Positions 32,231-41,110 of a DNA stretch of 64,000 bases are shown piece by piece (the stretch's first letter is position 1; the number at the start of each line of letters is the position of its first letter). The stretch lies in the NCBI GenBank assembly GCA_032191425.1, contig CM063452.1, forward strand, positions 26,922,001-26,986,000, written 5' to 3'. A model generated the notes under the pieces. It ran no database searches. It had not been told where the DNA came from and was given only the letters and a program-made list of their open reading frames with translations. The position numbers were made by a program, and so were the translations under genes. Source of the stretch: Lymantria dispar (taxonomy: Eukaryota > Arthropoda > Insecta > Lepidoptera > Erebidae).

Positions 32231-32339
32231 TTACAAATTATATTAAATAGTATACATTACAGTCGCCATCTCTTTCTTTCCCGTGAGTGTCAAATAGATC
32301 ATTAGCAATAGATCATCAGCTATCTTGAGAAATGAATAT

Positions 32340-32668
32340 TTTTTTTTATTGATAATGGTGGCAAACGGGCAAACAGTACACCTGATGGTAGACATTGCTG
32401 AAGCTCATGAACATTTGCTAAGCCGCTTCCTACCACCAAGAAAATGAAGGGAATGTGAATGCATGCAATGAGGTTCGGTGAAACTAGAGGCATCGCCAAA
32501 ACCCACCACGCATAAACACCCTCAAAAAGTTGGACTTCCGGCTCTCTCACTCACTGAACGAAGCGCAGTAACAAATTGCTACTACTCAGACGTCTATTTT
32601 CTGCAAGAGTGTGGTACTACCTCAGATGGACCGACCCGCGGCTGTAGACAGACAATAGCAATAGCATT
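32340..32668 (-). repeat. Family F retroposon, longest copy
   Basis: A T-run at 32340-32347 marks the 3' end. Then come CGGGCAAACAGTACACCTGA, AAAACCCACCACGCATAAAC, GAACGAAGCGCAGTAACAAA and ATGGACCGACCCGCGGCTGT. It has no ORF. It is probably a SINE or the 3' end of an unidentified LINE. Confidence 0.7.
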
Positions 32669-33461
32669 CGCTAATCTGTTTGTCAAAGATTGTGTTTATA
32701 GCGATCTAAGGAAGTTCCATGACCATCAGAGAATGTCGAAATGGATGAGCTAACCTAAAATTGAATAATAATAACGGAACGGGCAAGTGCAGTATATCAG
32801 GAAAGGCGAATGGTTTTACTCAAGTAACATCAGGAGCGTATGTAGTTTATTTAATGCTAGCTTACGTATTATGCACAAACATTGCCAAAAATACAGCCAC
32901 TTTAGTGTTTTCCATAAAATGTGAATGAAAGCACATATTATCTGCATGAAACTCTCGAAGCGGGAAATACTCGCTTTTGCCTTCGATTTTTATGTAAATT
33001 TTATTAGACTTGTGGTTTAGTAGCAAAATTAGATTGCAAAGGGTTACGTCCTAGTAACATTGAGAATATATTTGTACTTTGTGTTCATTAGTATCGCCCA
33101 ATATTGTCTAAAAGGTTTTACCTTTTTTTTATTCTCAAAGAGAATTACTTATGCTTCAGAGATTTGTGAACTGAATTTTCTAGATACCAAATTAATTAAT
33201 TCAACTACTTTCAATTTTATTTCATCAAGTGCCTCGTAGACTGGAACTAAAATAAATAATACCAATGTTGAGATATTAGAATAAACCGAAGTAGAAAAAA
33301 ATAAAGTCTAAAGTAATTTGTGATGCTTTTTTTACATGGCTATTTAGGCTAATTAATACAGAATCATCAGAGATTTCGTTGGTATTAACATCAAAAAGTA
33401 ATTAAAACGAAACACTTAAAAAAAGGAAAGTCGTCATATAACGTAATAATAATATTTCTTA
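32669..33461. other. AT-rich, no recognisable feature
   Basis: No coding or repeat signal is visible. Confidence 0.45.
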
Positions 33462-33580
33462 TTTTTTTCTGAGAAGTTATGGTCTGGACCTCGCCCAATC
33501 CGTCCGGGTTAACGAAAGGGTGGTGCGCGACCCCATAGCATATCGTATTCCCTCCCCACCGCCATTGAGCTCGTCATTGA
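33462..33580 (-). mobile_element. Diverged family D-like LINE 3' terminus
   Basis: A T-run at 33462-33468 is followed by CAATCCGTCCGGGTTAACGA and GCCATTGAGCTCGTC, which match the last 120 bp of the family. It resembles the copy at 29399-29630. Confidence 0.65.
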
Positions 33581-33633
33581 TACCAATCATTGGTACCATA
33601 TTGGTACAATATTGGTACATTGGTATTTCTTGT
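33581..33633 (+). repeat. Short TTGGTAC minisatellite
   Basis: Four to five imperfect units of ATTGGTACA(A/T)T stand between two LINE 3' ends. Confidence 0.75.
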
Positions 33634-33643
33634 TATATTTCTT

Positions 33644-34495
33644 TTTTTTTGAGGGTGGGTTACGGTCGGTGCGCTCCTTGCACCACTCCGTCCGGGGCGA
33701 CAGAGGGGAGTAAGCACGCACACCCATAACCCACCCGCGCGACACGTTGCCTTCGTTATTGGACCGACCACCAGAGCAGGGTGACTTGACGTCAGTGGTA
33801 AGCCCGACAGAATACCCCTTTGAGGGGTACCCTCCCATCGACCGTCATCCCTCCCCTCGGGGAGGACGTTGGTCTTTCTTCACGCGGTCGGCCTCTCGGC
33901 GGATGACGGACTAATTCCCCGGTCACGCCACCCGCGGCCCCGGCTAAGGCGGCATGAGGCGCAGGTAATTGCGCCTACGCCGCCCCAGTCGCCGGCGGTG
34001 GATCGCTTAGTGGAGGCTGCGCTCCTGCGCGTGCGCGATCCGCCTTCCGCGAGGCTACTGCCTCGCAGAAGGCTGCTACCGCATCCCAGTTCCTGAGGCT
34101 GTCGAGCAGAGGTGCCGACCTGACGCTGTCGAGAATCGCCCTGGCGATGGACGGCAGCATCAGGTCGGCACCGATGATTGCGACGAGTTCACGACGCTGC
34201 TCTGCCCAAGCGGCATAGACCTCGAGGGTGTGCTGCGCCGTGTCCTCGTCGCAATCGCAGTGGTGGCAGGACGGTGTACTCTCCCTCTTAACGACCGTGT
34301 ACAGGTATTTGGCGAAGCATCCATGCCCCGTCAAAACCTGCATCAGTCGGAAGGAGAGCACACCGTGCCGCCGTTTTAGCCACTGCATCAGCACCGGCTG
34401 GAAGGCCTCCATGGACCGCACATTGAGCCGAGGCCTCTCCAGCCGGACTGCCCAACGGACAGACCCCTCCACCAGCCCATGGTCCCTCCAGCCAT
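33644..34495 (-). mobile_element. Family D LINE 3' part joined to LINE-1
   Basis: The minus strand carries about 170 codons of ORF2 C-terminus, the complete 3' UTR and a poly(A) tail (T-run at 33642-33650). Its upstream end abuts the 3' UTR of LINE-1 in the same orientation without a poly(A) between them. TATATTTCTT precedes the T-run (33634-33643) and recurs at 40169-40178 beyond LINE-1. Confidence 0.85.
33975..34495 (-). pseudogene. Family D ORF2 C-terminal region
   Basis: The frame encodes VRWAVRLERPRLNVRSMEAF, VLTGHGCFAKYLYTVVKRES and the CHHCDCDEDTAQHTLEVYAA zinc-knuckle-like segment. IIGADLMLPSIARAILDSVR and NWDAVAAFCEAVASRKADRA follow. It aligns with the last 160 residues of LINE-2 ORF2, but the last cysteine of the CCHC-like motif (LINE-2 LEEC) is tyrosine here (LEVY). 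The endonuclease and RT are absent. Confidence 0.9.
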
Positions 34496-34671
34496 CCTGG
34501 CTATATGGACCGAATCACGGGAGATGCACGCCTTACTTGCGTGTGCTCTTTCGGGCGTGCACTTTCTTGACTCCCTACAAATTGTCTGCCCGAGCCCTCT
34601 CCCCTTTCTGGGGCGGCTTGTTCCGCGTGGGTGTCGCTATTGCGACGGACGACACGACGATGGCGACTGCG

Positions 34672-37600
34672 TCATGGACCCTGTCCTTTCTCCGCCAGCT
34701 CGAGCCCGCTCCTGATGTTATGCCAGTGGTGCGAAAAGTCTCTCAACCGTCGAAAGTTGGCCTCGGAGTTAACAAGATCGCAATAGTGTATCGGTCCAGG
34801 ATTGACCCGTTGAATCCCGTCCAACATCTTCATGCGGATTTCATCGTACAGTGGGCATCGCCATAGCACATGATCCAGACATTCATCCTCCTCTCCGCAG
34901 TAACACAGGCTGTTCTGACATAGCTTCATCTCATAAAGTCTCCTTCTAAAACAGCCATGACCTGTCAAAATTTGAGAGCACTGGTAGTCGGGCTCAACCC
35001 AGGGGGATCTGAGTCGAACACGAACATCGGGGAAGAACCGATGGAGCTCCCTACCCTTCTCCTCACCGTCCCATCTTCGCTGCCACTCAGCAACGAGCTC
35101 CTCCGAAATTTGGCTTCTCTCCGTCCTAGGGCAGTCCCGGCCAGAAAACCTTACATCGTCTATCCTACCAGCACGGATTACCTCTAAGTCCGCAGGAAAA
35201 ACCCCTGCCAAAACTGGCAATGCTGCCGAACTAACTGAGCGGTAAGCCTTTGTGATTAGTATAAGGGCCTGCCGCTGGGTCCTTAACAACGCGCTCCTTA
35301 CCATGTAAATGGACGTGCGTCTCCACCAACATCCTGCCGCATAAGTGATGATGGCAACGAATATAGCCTGGTACAGTATTCGAAGGCCCACGTACCGTAT
35401 GCCCCAGGATGAGGCGGAGACACGCGACATTTTCCCGAACGCTGCTGCAGCACGCTCTCCAATGGACTGCGCGTGGAGCCGGAAGCTCAAGTTAGAATCA
35501 ATTACGACACCCAGGACAGTCGCTGATTGGACGCTTCTTACTGGCTCTCCACCGAGCCTAACTGTGGGCGGTCTTCCACTCAGCTTCCCTTTTAGGGTTA
35601 TGGAACATGACTTCATAGGGGAAAAGGACAGTCTGTTACGAAATCCCCAGGCTGTGACAAGTCCGAGTGCCGTGGAGGCCAAAGCCTCTAATCCCGCACG
35701 AGAGTTCGACTCGATGGTGACCGTTACGTCATCCGCGTACGCAATCAGTTTGACTCCCTCTGGTAAAGGGAGTTGAAATAGATCGTCCATCAGGAGATTC
35801 CACAGAGAGGGCCCCAATACAGAGCCCTGCGGGCATCCCATGGTTAATTGTTTCCACACGATTTCACCTCCAGCAAAGAAACCGGCACGCCGGCCGCAAA
35901 AATAGGACACCAGCATCCTATAGATGTTCGGCGGGCAACCCCCATTCTTGGCCTTCAGCAGAATCATGGGCCACCACGCGTTGTCAAAGGCACCCGAAAT
36001 ATCCAAAAGAACTGCCTGGACATATTTGCAGTTGCTATGAGCCACGGTGTCCAGAAGGGACCGAATAGCCGTGACGGTGGAATGTCCGCGTTTGAACCCG
36101 TGCTGACAGGAGGAGATGCTGCGCGAGATGTTGGGAGCACAGTGTAGCAATATTCTCTCCAAGACCTTACCCAAAACCGAGAGAAGTGTGATCGGGCGAT
36201 ATGCTTTGGGATCAGACAGCGGTCGACTATTACCTTTGGGGATAACAATCAGCCGCCCATCCTTCCACACATCGGGAAAAGTACCTTCCTCAATACACTT
36301 GCCGAATAAACGCGTCAGCTCGGAGCCAGCCACGCGCCACGCATGTTTGAGCATGCGGGCGGTTACTCCGTCGATTCCTGGAGCCGAGTTCGGTAGGCGA
36401 CTAACAATACCCTCAATAACCTGTCTAGATGGAGGGGGCGCATCCCGCCCAGATGGGGCGCATGCCGCCATGGTTCGTACCTGGCGATGATAAGGGACAT
36501 CTCTTTGGGGATCGTCATCGGGACAAAGCGCGCCGATTAATGCAGAGATCGATTCTTGAGTTGTGCTTACGTATCCCTCTACGAGCCGAGCACCACTTAC
36601 AACATTTGGAGGGGGTCGTATCTTCACCAAGGCTAGCCTATATGCCACACCCCACGGGTCTTCGTTGCCAGTGTTTGCGATGCTCCTGAAAAAGTCGGTT
36701 TGCGCCCGTCTCATCATAGCTCTATATTTCCTGCGGCATTCATGGTACCTTAATCTTGCAATCTCTTCTAGATGCCCCGGACCTCTTTTTCTGGAACTCT
36801 GCCATTCCTTTCGCAACTTGTTGGTCTCCTTTCTCGTGGAATCCAAGGCGGGAGACCACCATTCGTAGCCCCTCGCATTCGGCCTGTCACAGCTGAGACC
36901 CAAGCTTTCCTCTGCACAACGCTCTATAACATTCATAAATTCCTTGCAGACGTCACTTGCAGGCTTTCTCCAGTTTATACTTCCTACCCTATCGTGTAGT
37001 AACGACTCAAACCGGCCCCACCCAACACCACGCTCCCGGTAACGCCTCGGCCCTCCCGACGGTTCCGCATAGGGAGCGGGCTGATGTGTGTAAATGTAGC
37101 TGAAAGTGATCAGGCGGTGGTCGCTACTGCTGGCATCAGGGTGTACCTTCCATCCCTGGATGGATGCTCCTTTCGTTGACAGGGTTAAGTCAATATTGGA
37201 CTCGCCGTTGGCTGTGGAGAAGGTGGCCGGTTCGCCCTGAACATTCTGGATTACTAGTCCTCTAGAGGCGATGAAATCCTCCATCAATTCACGTCGACGC
37301 GTCACATCCTGTCCACGTCCAGTGTAGTGACGTGGGTGACAATGCCACAGGGGTGAGTGGGCATTAGAGTCCAGTCCTAAGATGGTAGGGTGCCCCTTCA
37401 TGGCGTCTAGGACCATCCCTAGATGTTGTAGGTGACGATTGATGTCATGGGAGTATTGAAAATACGCACTAATAATATTGAAGGAGGGGGCACCCTCCAC
37501 AGATACCTGGCAGGCTAGACAGTGACTGTTTGACAGTTGATGATATACCACGCACGTGATGTTTGACCGCATGATTAGAACTCCACTCTTGGGGGGACCG

Positions 37601-37791
37601 TCCCCGGCAGCGACGAGCCACGGAAGGGGGCGTCCGGCGGTGGCGAAGAGAGAGGACATGGCGTAGGGTTCTTGAACAAGAACCATGTCCAGTCCCATCT
37701 CCCCTGCGATGGCAGGCAACTCTGCTGTAGCCACCGCTGACCCCTGTAGGTTAACTTGACCTACTTTTATCGTTAACATCTTAGTGGCCAT
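34672..37791 (-). CDS. LINE-1 ORF2: endonuclease and reverse transcriptase
   Basis: This is the enzyme of an R1-clade retrotransposon that nicks the target and copies element RNA into DNA. I chose the ATG at 37791 (MATKMLTIKVGQVNLQGS) because the ORF1 stop overlaps it by 11 nt (ATGGCCACTAA). The frame is also open 54 codons further upstream, inside ORF1. The product is about 1,039 aa. APE endonuclease motifs are QVNLQ, VQEPY, GLDSNAHSPLWH, SNIDLTL and SSDHRLITF (first 230 residues). RT motifs are LDISGAFDNAWWP, MGCPQGSVLGPSLWN and AYADDVTV. A C-terminal zinc-knuckle-like segment reads CYCGEEDECLDHVLWRC. No RNase H domain is seen, as is normal for the R1 clade. No stop or frameshift was found. 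Confidence 0.93.
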   Translation of the reverse strand: MATKMLTIKVGQVNLQGSAVATAELPAIAGEMGLDMVLVQEPYAMSSLFATAGRPLPWLVAAGDGPPKSGVLIMRSNITCVVYHQLSNSHCLACQVSVEGAPSFNIISAYFQYSHDINRHLQHLGMVLDAMKGHPTILGLDSNAHSPLWHCHPRHYTGRGQDVTRRRELMEDFIASRGLVIQNVQGEPATFSTANGESNIDLTLSTKGASIQGWKVHPDASSSDHRLITFSYIYTHQPAPYAEPSGGPRRYRERGVGWGRFESLLHDRVGSINWRKPASDVCKEFMNVIERCAEESLGLSCDRPNARGYEWWSPALDSTRKETNKLRKEWQSSRKRGPGHLEEIARLRYHECRRKYRAMMRRAQTDFFRSIANTGNEDPWGVAYRLALVKIRPPPNVVSGARLVEGYVSTTQESISALIGALCPDDDPQRDVPYHRQVRTMAACAPSGRDAPPPSRQVIEGIVSRLPNSAPGIDGVTARMLKHAWRVAGSELTRLFGKCIEEGTFPDVWKDGRLIVIPKGNSRPLSDPKAYRPITLLSVLGKVLERILLHCAPNISRSISSCQHGFKRGHSTVTAIRSLLDTVAHSNCKYVQAVLLDISGAFDNAWWPMILLKAKNGGCPPNIYRMLVSYFCGRRAGFFAGGEIVWKQLTMGCPQGSVLGPSLWNLLMDDLFQLPLPEGVKLIAYADDVTVTIESNSRAGLEALASTALGLVTAWGFRNRLSFSPMKSCSITLKGKLSGRPPTVRLGGEPVRSVQSATVLGVVIDSNLSFRLHAQSIGERAAAAFGKMSRVSASSWGIRYVGLRILYQAIFVAIITYAAGCWWRRTSIYMVRSALLRTQRQALILITKAYRSVSSAALPVLAGVFPADLEVIRAGRIDDVRFSGRDCPRTERSQISEELVAEWQRRWDGEEKGRELHRFFPDVRVRLRSPWVEPDYQCSQILTGHGCFRRRLYEMKLCQNSLCYCGEEDECLDHVLWRCPLYDEIRMKMLDGIQRVNPGPIHYCDLVNSEANFRRLRDFSHHWHNIRSGLELAEKGQGP

Positions 37792-39187
37792 AGTTTGTGT
37801 TTTGAATGTTTCTTTCCTCCGCGTTCTTCCGGGCTGGACATTCAGGGGAGTTGGTGGTGTGATCCGAAGCGCCCTTCCTGTTAAATTTCTTACACGTAGC
37901 ACAGGAACTAGTTTTTGCTTGGCACTCAGCGTTCTTGTGGCCGTCCTCGCCACACTTACCGCAAGTCATTGTCTTTGCCCTACAATACTTCTCGGGGTGT
38001 CCAAACATCTGGCACCTACGGCAACACGTAACCCCGATGTGGTCCAGAACCTCCACGGCATCCCATCCGATGTACACCCTGGACAGGTCCATGAGTTGGC
38101 GTCGCAACTCCGCTGAGCATTCGCATACCCACGCTTTTTTGTTGTTTCGTCTAGTGCGGTGAAACAAAGGTCGCAGGTTCTTTTTCAGGTCTTCAAGCTT
38201 GTGGATCCCCGACAGGTTTTGTTCATGCAGCTGCTCGATCATGTCGTTTGGCTTGGTGTCTGCATCAACACCCACCAAAGTGACGAGCGGCTTTCGCTCG
38301 CGTGCTTCGCCCACACGAAGAGTGTTAGGTAGGGCAGCCCTGAAGGCGCTGGCGTCTTTTTCGGAGGTGGTCTGGATAATGACGCCAGCGCCACCCGTCT
38401 TGCGTACACCTTGGACTTTAATCCCCAGTCCGACGGGATCAATAGCGACCTTCAGCGCCCTTTTAGTGTCATCCGCAGTTTTGAGGGCGTCTACTTGATC
38501 TTCTGCAGGGAAAACCGCGACGGCAGGACCAAGACGCGCCGGGATGGGCAAGGGGTTGGAATTCCGGCCCAGCTTAATAGCTCCAGCATACGATCTTACT
38601 AGCGGGGGGGGCGGTTCCTGGCCAGGAGGGGCCACCCGCTGTGGCAAGTTCCGAGCACCAGCCTCGGCCCGAGCAGCACGCAACTCAGCCGCAGCCAGAC
38701 GTGTGACGAGGTGAGTAATTACAGACCCAACGGCGTCCACATGCTGCCCTATGGCTGCGATCTCATCCTTGTTTAGTTTTGATGTCTTACATTTGACCGC
38801 ACCCATGATGCCGCTGGTCGATGAGGTGGCGAGGGAGACAAGCCTCTCGACAGGGGCCTCCAACAATTGCAGGGGCACCTGGTCAGAGCCGGAACTAGAC
38901 GATGGTGGGGCGGCCGAGGGTTCAGCCCGGCGGGTCTGAACGCGACGTCGGACCGCTTCCTGGACCTCCTCCGGGGATGATAACAGCCTTTTGGAACCAA
39001 GTCCGGACGCGATGAAGACAGGGGGAGTGCTGAATCCTTGAGGGGGGGTCCGCGCTAACGAGGCTCGGGGGGTAAAGCCCGACTCTCGGCCGATTTCTCG
39101 GAGAGCCTCCAGTTCTAGCTCCCTATTCCGTAGCTCCTGCTCAATTAGAGACCTCTGGGCCCTAAAATCCTCCTCCTCATCGGCCAT
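37781..39187 (-). CDS. LINE-1 ORF1: Gag-like RNA-binding protein with CCHC knuckles
   Basis: This 468-aa protein should bind element RNA and form the ribonucleoprotein. The N-terminus is acidic and helical (EEEDFRAQRSLIEQELRNRE), followed by a proline/serine-rich linker and a central conserved domain. The C-terminus carries three zinc knuckles: CRRCQMFGHPEKYC, CGKCGEDGHKNAEC (both C-x2-C-x4-H-x4-C) and a longer CATCKKFNRKGASDHTTNSP-type knuckle. The last is typical of R1/TRAS-like ORF1 proteins. It ends NTNYGH-stop, overlapping the ORF2 start by 11 nt in another frame, so ORF2 translation is probably coupled. Confidence 0.92.
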   Translation of the reverse strand: MADEEEDFRAQRSLIEQELRNRELELEALREIGRESGFTPRASLARTPPQGFSTPPVFIASGLGSKRLLSSPEEVQEAVRRRVQTRRAEPSAAPPSSSSGSDQVPLQLLEAPVERLVSLATSSTSGIMGAVKCKTSKLNKDEIAAIGQHVDAVGSVITHLVTRLAAAELRAARAEAGARNLPQRVAPPGQEPPPPLVRSYAGAIKLGRNSNPLPIPARLGPAVAVFPAEDQVDALKTADDTKRALKVAIDPVGLGIKVQGVRKTGGAGVIIQTTSEKDASAFRAALPNTLRVGEARERKPLVTLVGVDADTKPNDMIEQLHEQNLSGIHKLEDLKKNLRPLFHRTRRNNKKAWVCECSAELRRQLMDLSRVYIGWDAVEVLDHIGVTCCRRCQMFGHPEKYCRAKTMTCGKCGEDGHKNAECQAKTSSCATCKKFNRKGASDHTTNSPECPARKNAEERNIQNTNYGH

Positions 39188-40168
39188 GTCCCAGACTGAT
39201 GATAGTACTCAGCAAGGCTCAGCCAAAGCGTAAAACAGCTAAGTGAGGAAGCAAGCACTAAGCAATATTTAATATAAGCTAGTACTCAATACGCACTAAA
39301 GGGAAGTTAGTAACTACCTACCAGCGCCATCATCGAAAGAAACCGCCGAAGCACAAGCTAGTGCCACTGCAACCTACCACTAGCGCAACACGCAAAGTGG
39401 TAGAGATCGGAACCACGTAGTAACGTATAACCACGTAAAAACCGTCCTCTACTTACACTACCGCCACTACCTATAGTGACGGATAGTAAAACTAACCTGT
39501 CCTTATGTCCCAGTGGCGCCAAACAGTGCTTTCGTGAACTAATTTCACTACACTACTACACTGGCGCCACCACATATAGCGGCGAATAGCAGAACCAAGC
39601 GGACACTATGTCTCAGTGGCGCCAAACAGCACTTTGGTGAACTACACTTTTAACCAGGGGTGCGACACTGCCACAATGCCTCAAGACTACCCTACTTATA
39701 GTTTTATAACAAATTAAAATAGGAAAAGTACAAATTTATTCTATTCTACTATACTAATAACTAATAACTACTTAAAAACAAAGAACTTAACTAATGGTGG
39801 TCCTCTCCAATATCACTTATACCTAGATATCGTCACTATCGCACATAAACACTCAAATTGTCACAGTATGTTTATGCGTCTTTTCGCAACGAAGAGCAGG
39901 GGAAACGGGGAAGTACAGAGTCCCAGGTGTACTCTGGTACTTTAGATACGCACACACATAACTCTCACTACCGAAAAGTACGGAAATTTGTGGCAATAAA
40001 AATTGGACACGGAGCTGTCAAAAATACAACAGACTCCGACGCGAGTCGATGACGCATTGCCCAACGGACAATGACGTCTCAGCGGGCGTCGACGCGTCAG
40101 GCGGCAAGCTCCCTCAATGAGACCACACCGCCCTCTGCTTGCACCCGCGACACCCGCCATTATAGGTA
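39188..40168 (-). promoter_or_regulatory. Putative LINE-1 5' UTR and internal promoter region
   Basis: The region upstream of ORF1 contains a two-copy tandem repeat (39458-39655). Farther out is a CpG-rich block (about 40020-40160) with repeated GACGCGTC-like and GACGTC motifs. Neither part has a long ORF. Assignment to LINE-1 is by position only; the outer 500 bp could be unrelated. Confidence 0.45.
39458..39655 (-). repeat. Two-copy 100-bp tandem repeat in LINE-1 leader
   Basis: Each unit contains AGTGGCGCCAAACAG followed by CTTT(C/G)(G)TGAACTA (39512-39546 and 39617-39650), preceded by a shared ATAGYGRCGRATAG-type stretch. Tandem 5' UTR repeats are known in several LINE families. Confidence 0.75.
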
Positions 40169-40369
40169 TATATTTCTTGTGCACGTATGTATTCACTGAA
40201 CTCCTCCTAAACGGGTGGACTGATGTTGATGAAATTTTTTGTGTGTATTCAAGGGGATTCGAGAGTGGTTTAGATTCACAATTGAGCCCGGTAGGTGGCG
40301 CTGCTGTCGATATCAAGGAGAATTCCTTTTATTTTATTTGAACAAAACAACGTCTGTTGGGTCAGCTAG
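40169..40369 (+). mobile_element. Helitron-like repeat ending GGGTCAGCTAG
   Basis: It contains TATATTTCTTGTGCACGTAT, GAACTCCTCCTAAACGGGTG and ATGAAATTTTTTGTGTGTAT, and ends GTCTGTTGGGTCAGCTAG followed by T. The body and CTAG end match a lepidopteran Helitron-like family distinct from Hel-A and Hel-B. Confidence 0.65.
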
Positions 40370-40659
40370 TTTGGTATAAATATTGTCAGAGCACTACAGT
40401 ATTGAAATTTTTACACTTTGGTTGAAAAATTAATCCAGTACTTTACGAACTGTAACTAAAAAGAGCCAGCAAAAGACTTAGTGTGCACGTTTTATTTTGT
40501 AATTATTTTACTATAAAAAACACCTCACGTTTGGTAAATATTAGCTCCAGTCTGATGTTCATTAAACTAGGATTTTTTTAGACAAAATAGGTATTATTCA
40601 AAACATCATTGATGGATTAGCTCTTGCAAGTGGCATCTGATCATGCAGTTTCGAATACT

Positions 40660-40712
40660 ACCAACCGTTATACTGTTCGTGAGTGTCGTAAAAGACGACT
40701 AAGGGCTTAAAA
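40660..40712 (-). repeat. Family C fragment
   Basis: GAGTGTCGTAAAAGACGACT followed by AAGGGCTTAA is a piece of family C in minus orientation. Confidence 0.65.
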
Positions 40713-40744
40713 TAGTTCAGGGTAAGCTTCATCTGATGCCACCT

Positions 40745-40876
40745 TTTTTTATGGGTGGGGCTATATGACGTGGGTACGGGTGGGTTATGGGCCCGCGCGC
40801 CGTGCTTCCGTCGCCCCCGACGGACTGGACCGCGTGTGCGCTTACCATAGCCCAACCATAAAATAAAAAAAAAACA
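40745..40876 (+). mobile_element. Family D LINE 3' terminus
   Basis: The last 130 bp of the 3' UTR (GACGTGGGTACGGGTGGGTT through ACCATAGCCCAACC) ends in AAAATAAAAAAAAAA. The terminal stem is kept with one mismatch. Confidence 0.85.
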
Positions 40877-41063
40877 TGGGCATACGCTAGGTTATTTCTC
40901 TCATCAGTTAATAAATAAATTCATTATTTTCATTTAACAGGACTACACATTTTAAATCAATTAGGATATATTTCTGTTTTTCTGTTTAAAGATATGGTTT
41001 GGTTCCTCATCCAAACTGCTCCTAGTGCCAGATGGGATGGCTTGCAACTCCACAATTGTCCGT

Positions 41064-41110
41064 ACACATATATGTATATATATATATATATGTGTGTATA
41101 TATATATATA
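41064..41110 (+). repeat. TA/TG microsatellite
   Basis: Alternating TA with a TGTGTG core. The Tc1 element has inserted at a TA at its right edge. Confidence 0.9.

Larger units (their letters stand above)
34496..40168 (-). mobile_element. LINE-1: apparently full R1-clade non-LTR retrotransposon
   Basis: The element runs 5' to 3' on the minus strand. It has a 5' leader (about 40168-39188) with a 100-bp tandem duplication, ORF1, an overlapping ORF2 and a 3' UTR of about 175 bp (34671-34496). Both ORFs are open, which is unusual for such elements and suggests recent activity. No poly(A) occurs at its own 3' border; family D sequence follows directly. The 5' border is set only by a possible target duplication and is uncertain between about 39.7 and 40.17 kb. 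Confidence 0.8.

Noticed and set aside
34957..37000. Several plus-strand frames of 75-143 codons
   Set aside because: They lie antisense to LINE-1 ORF2, whose minus-strand frame has clear catalytic motifs; they are shadows.
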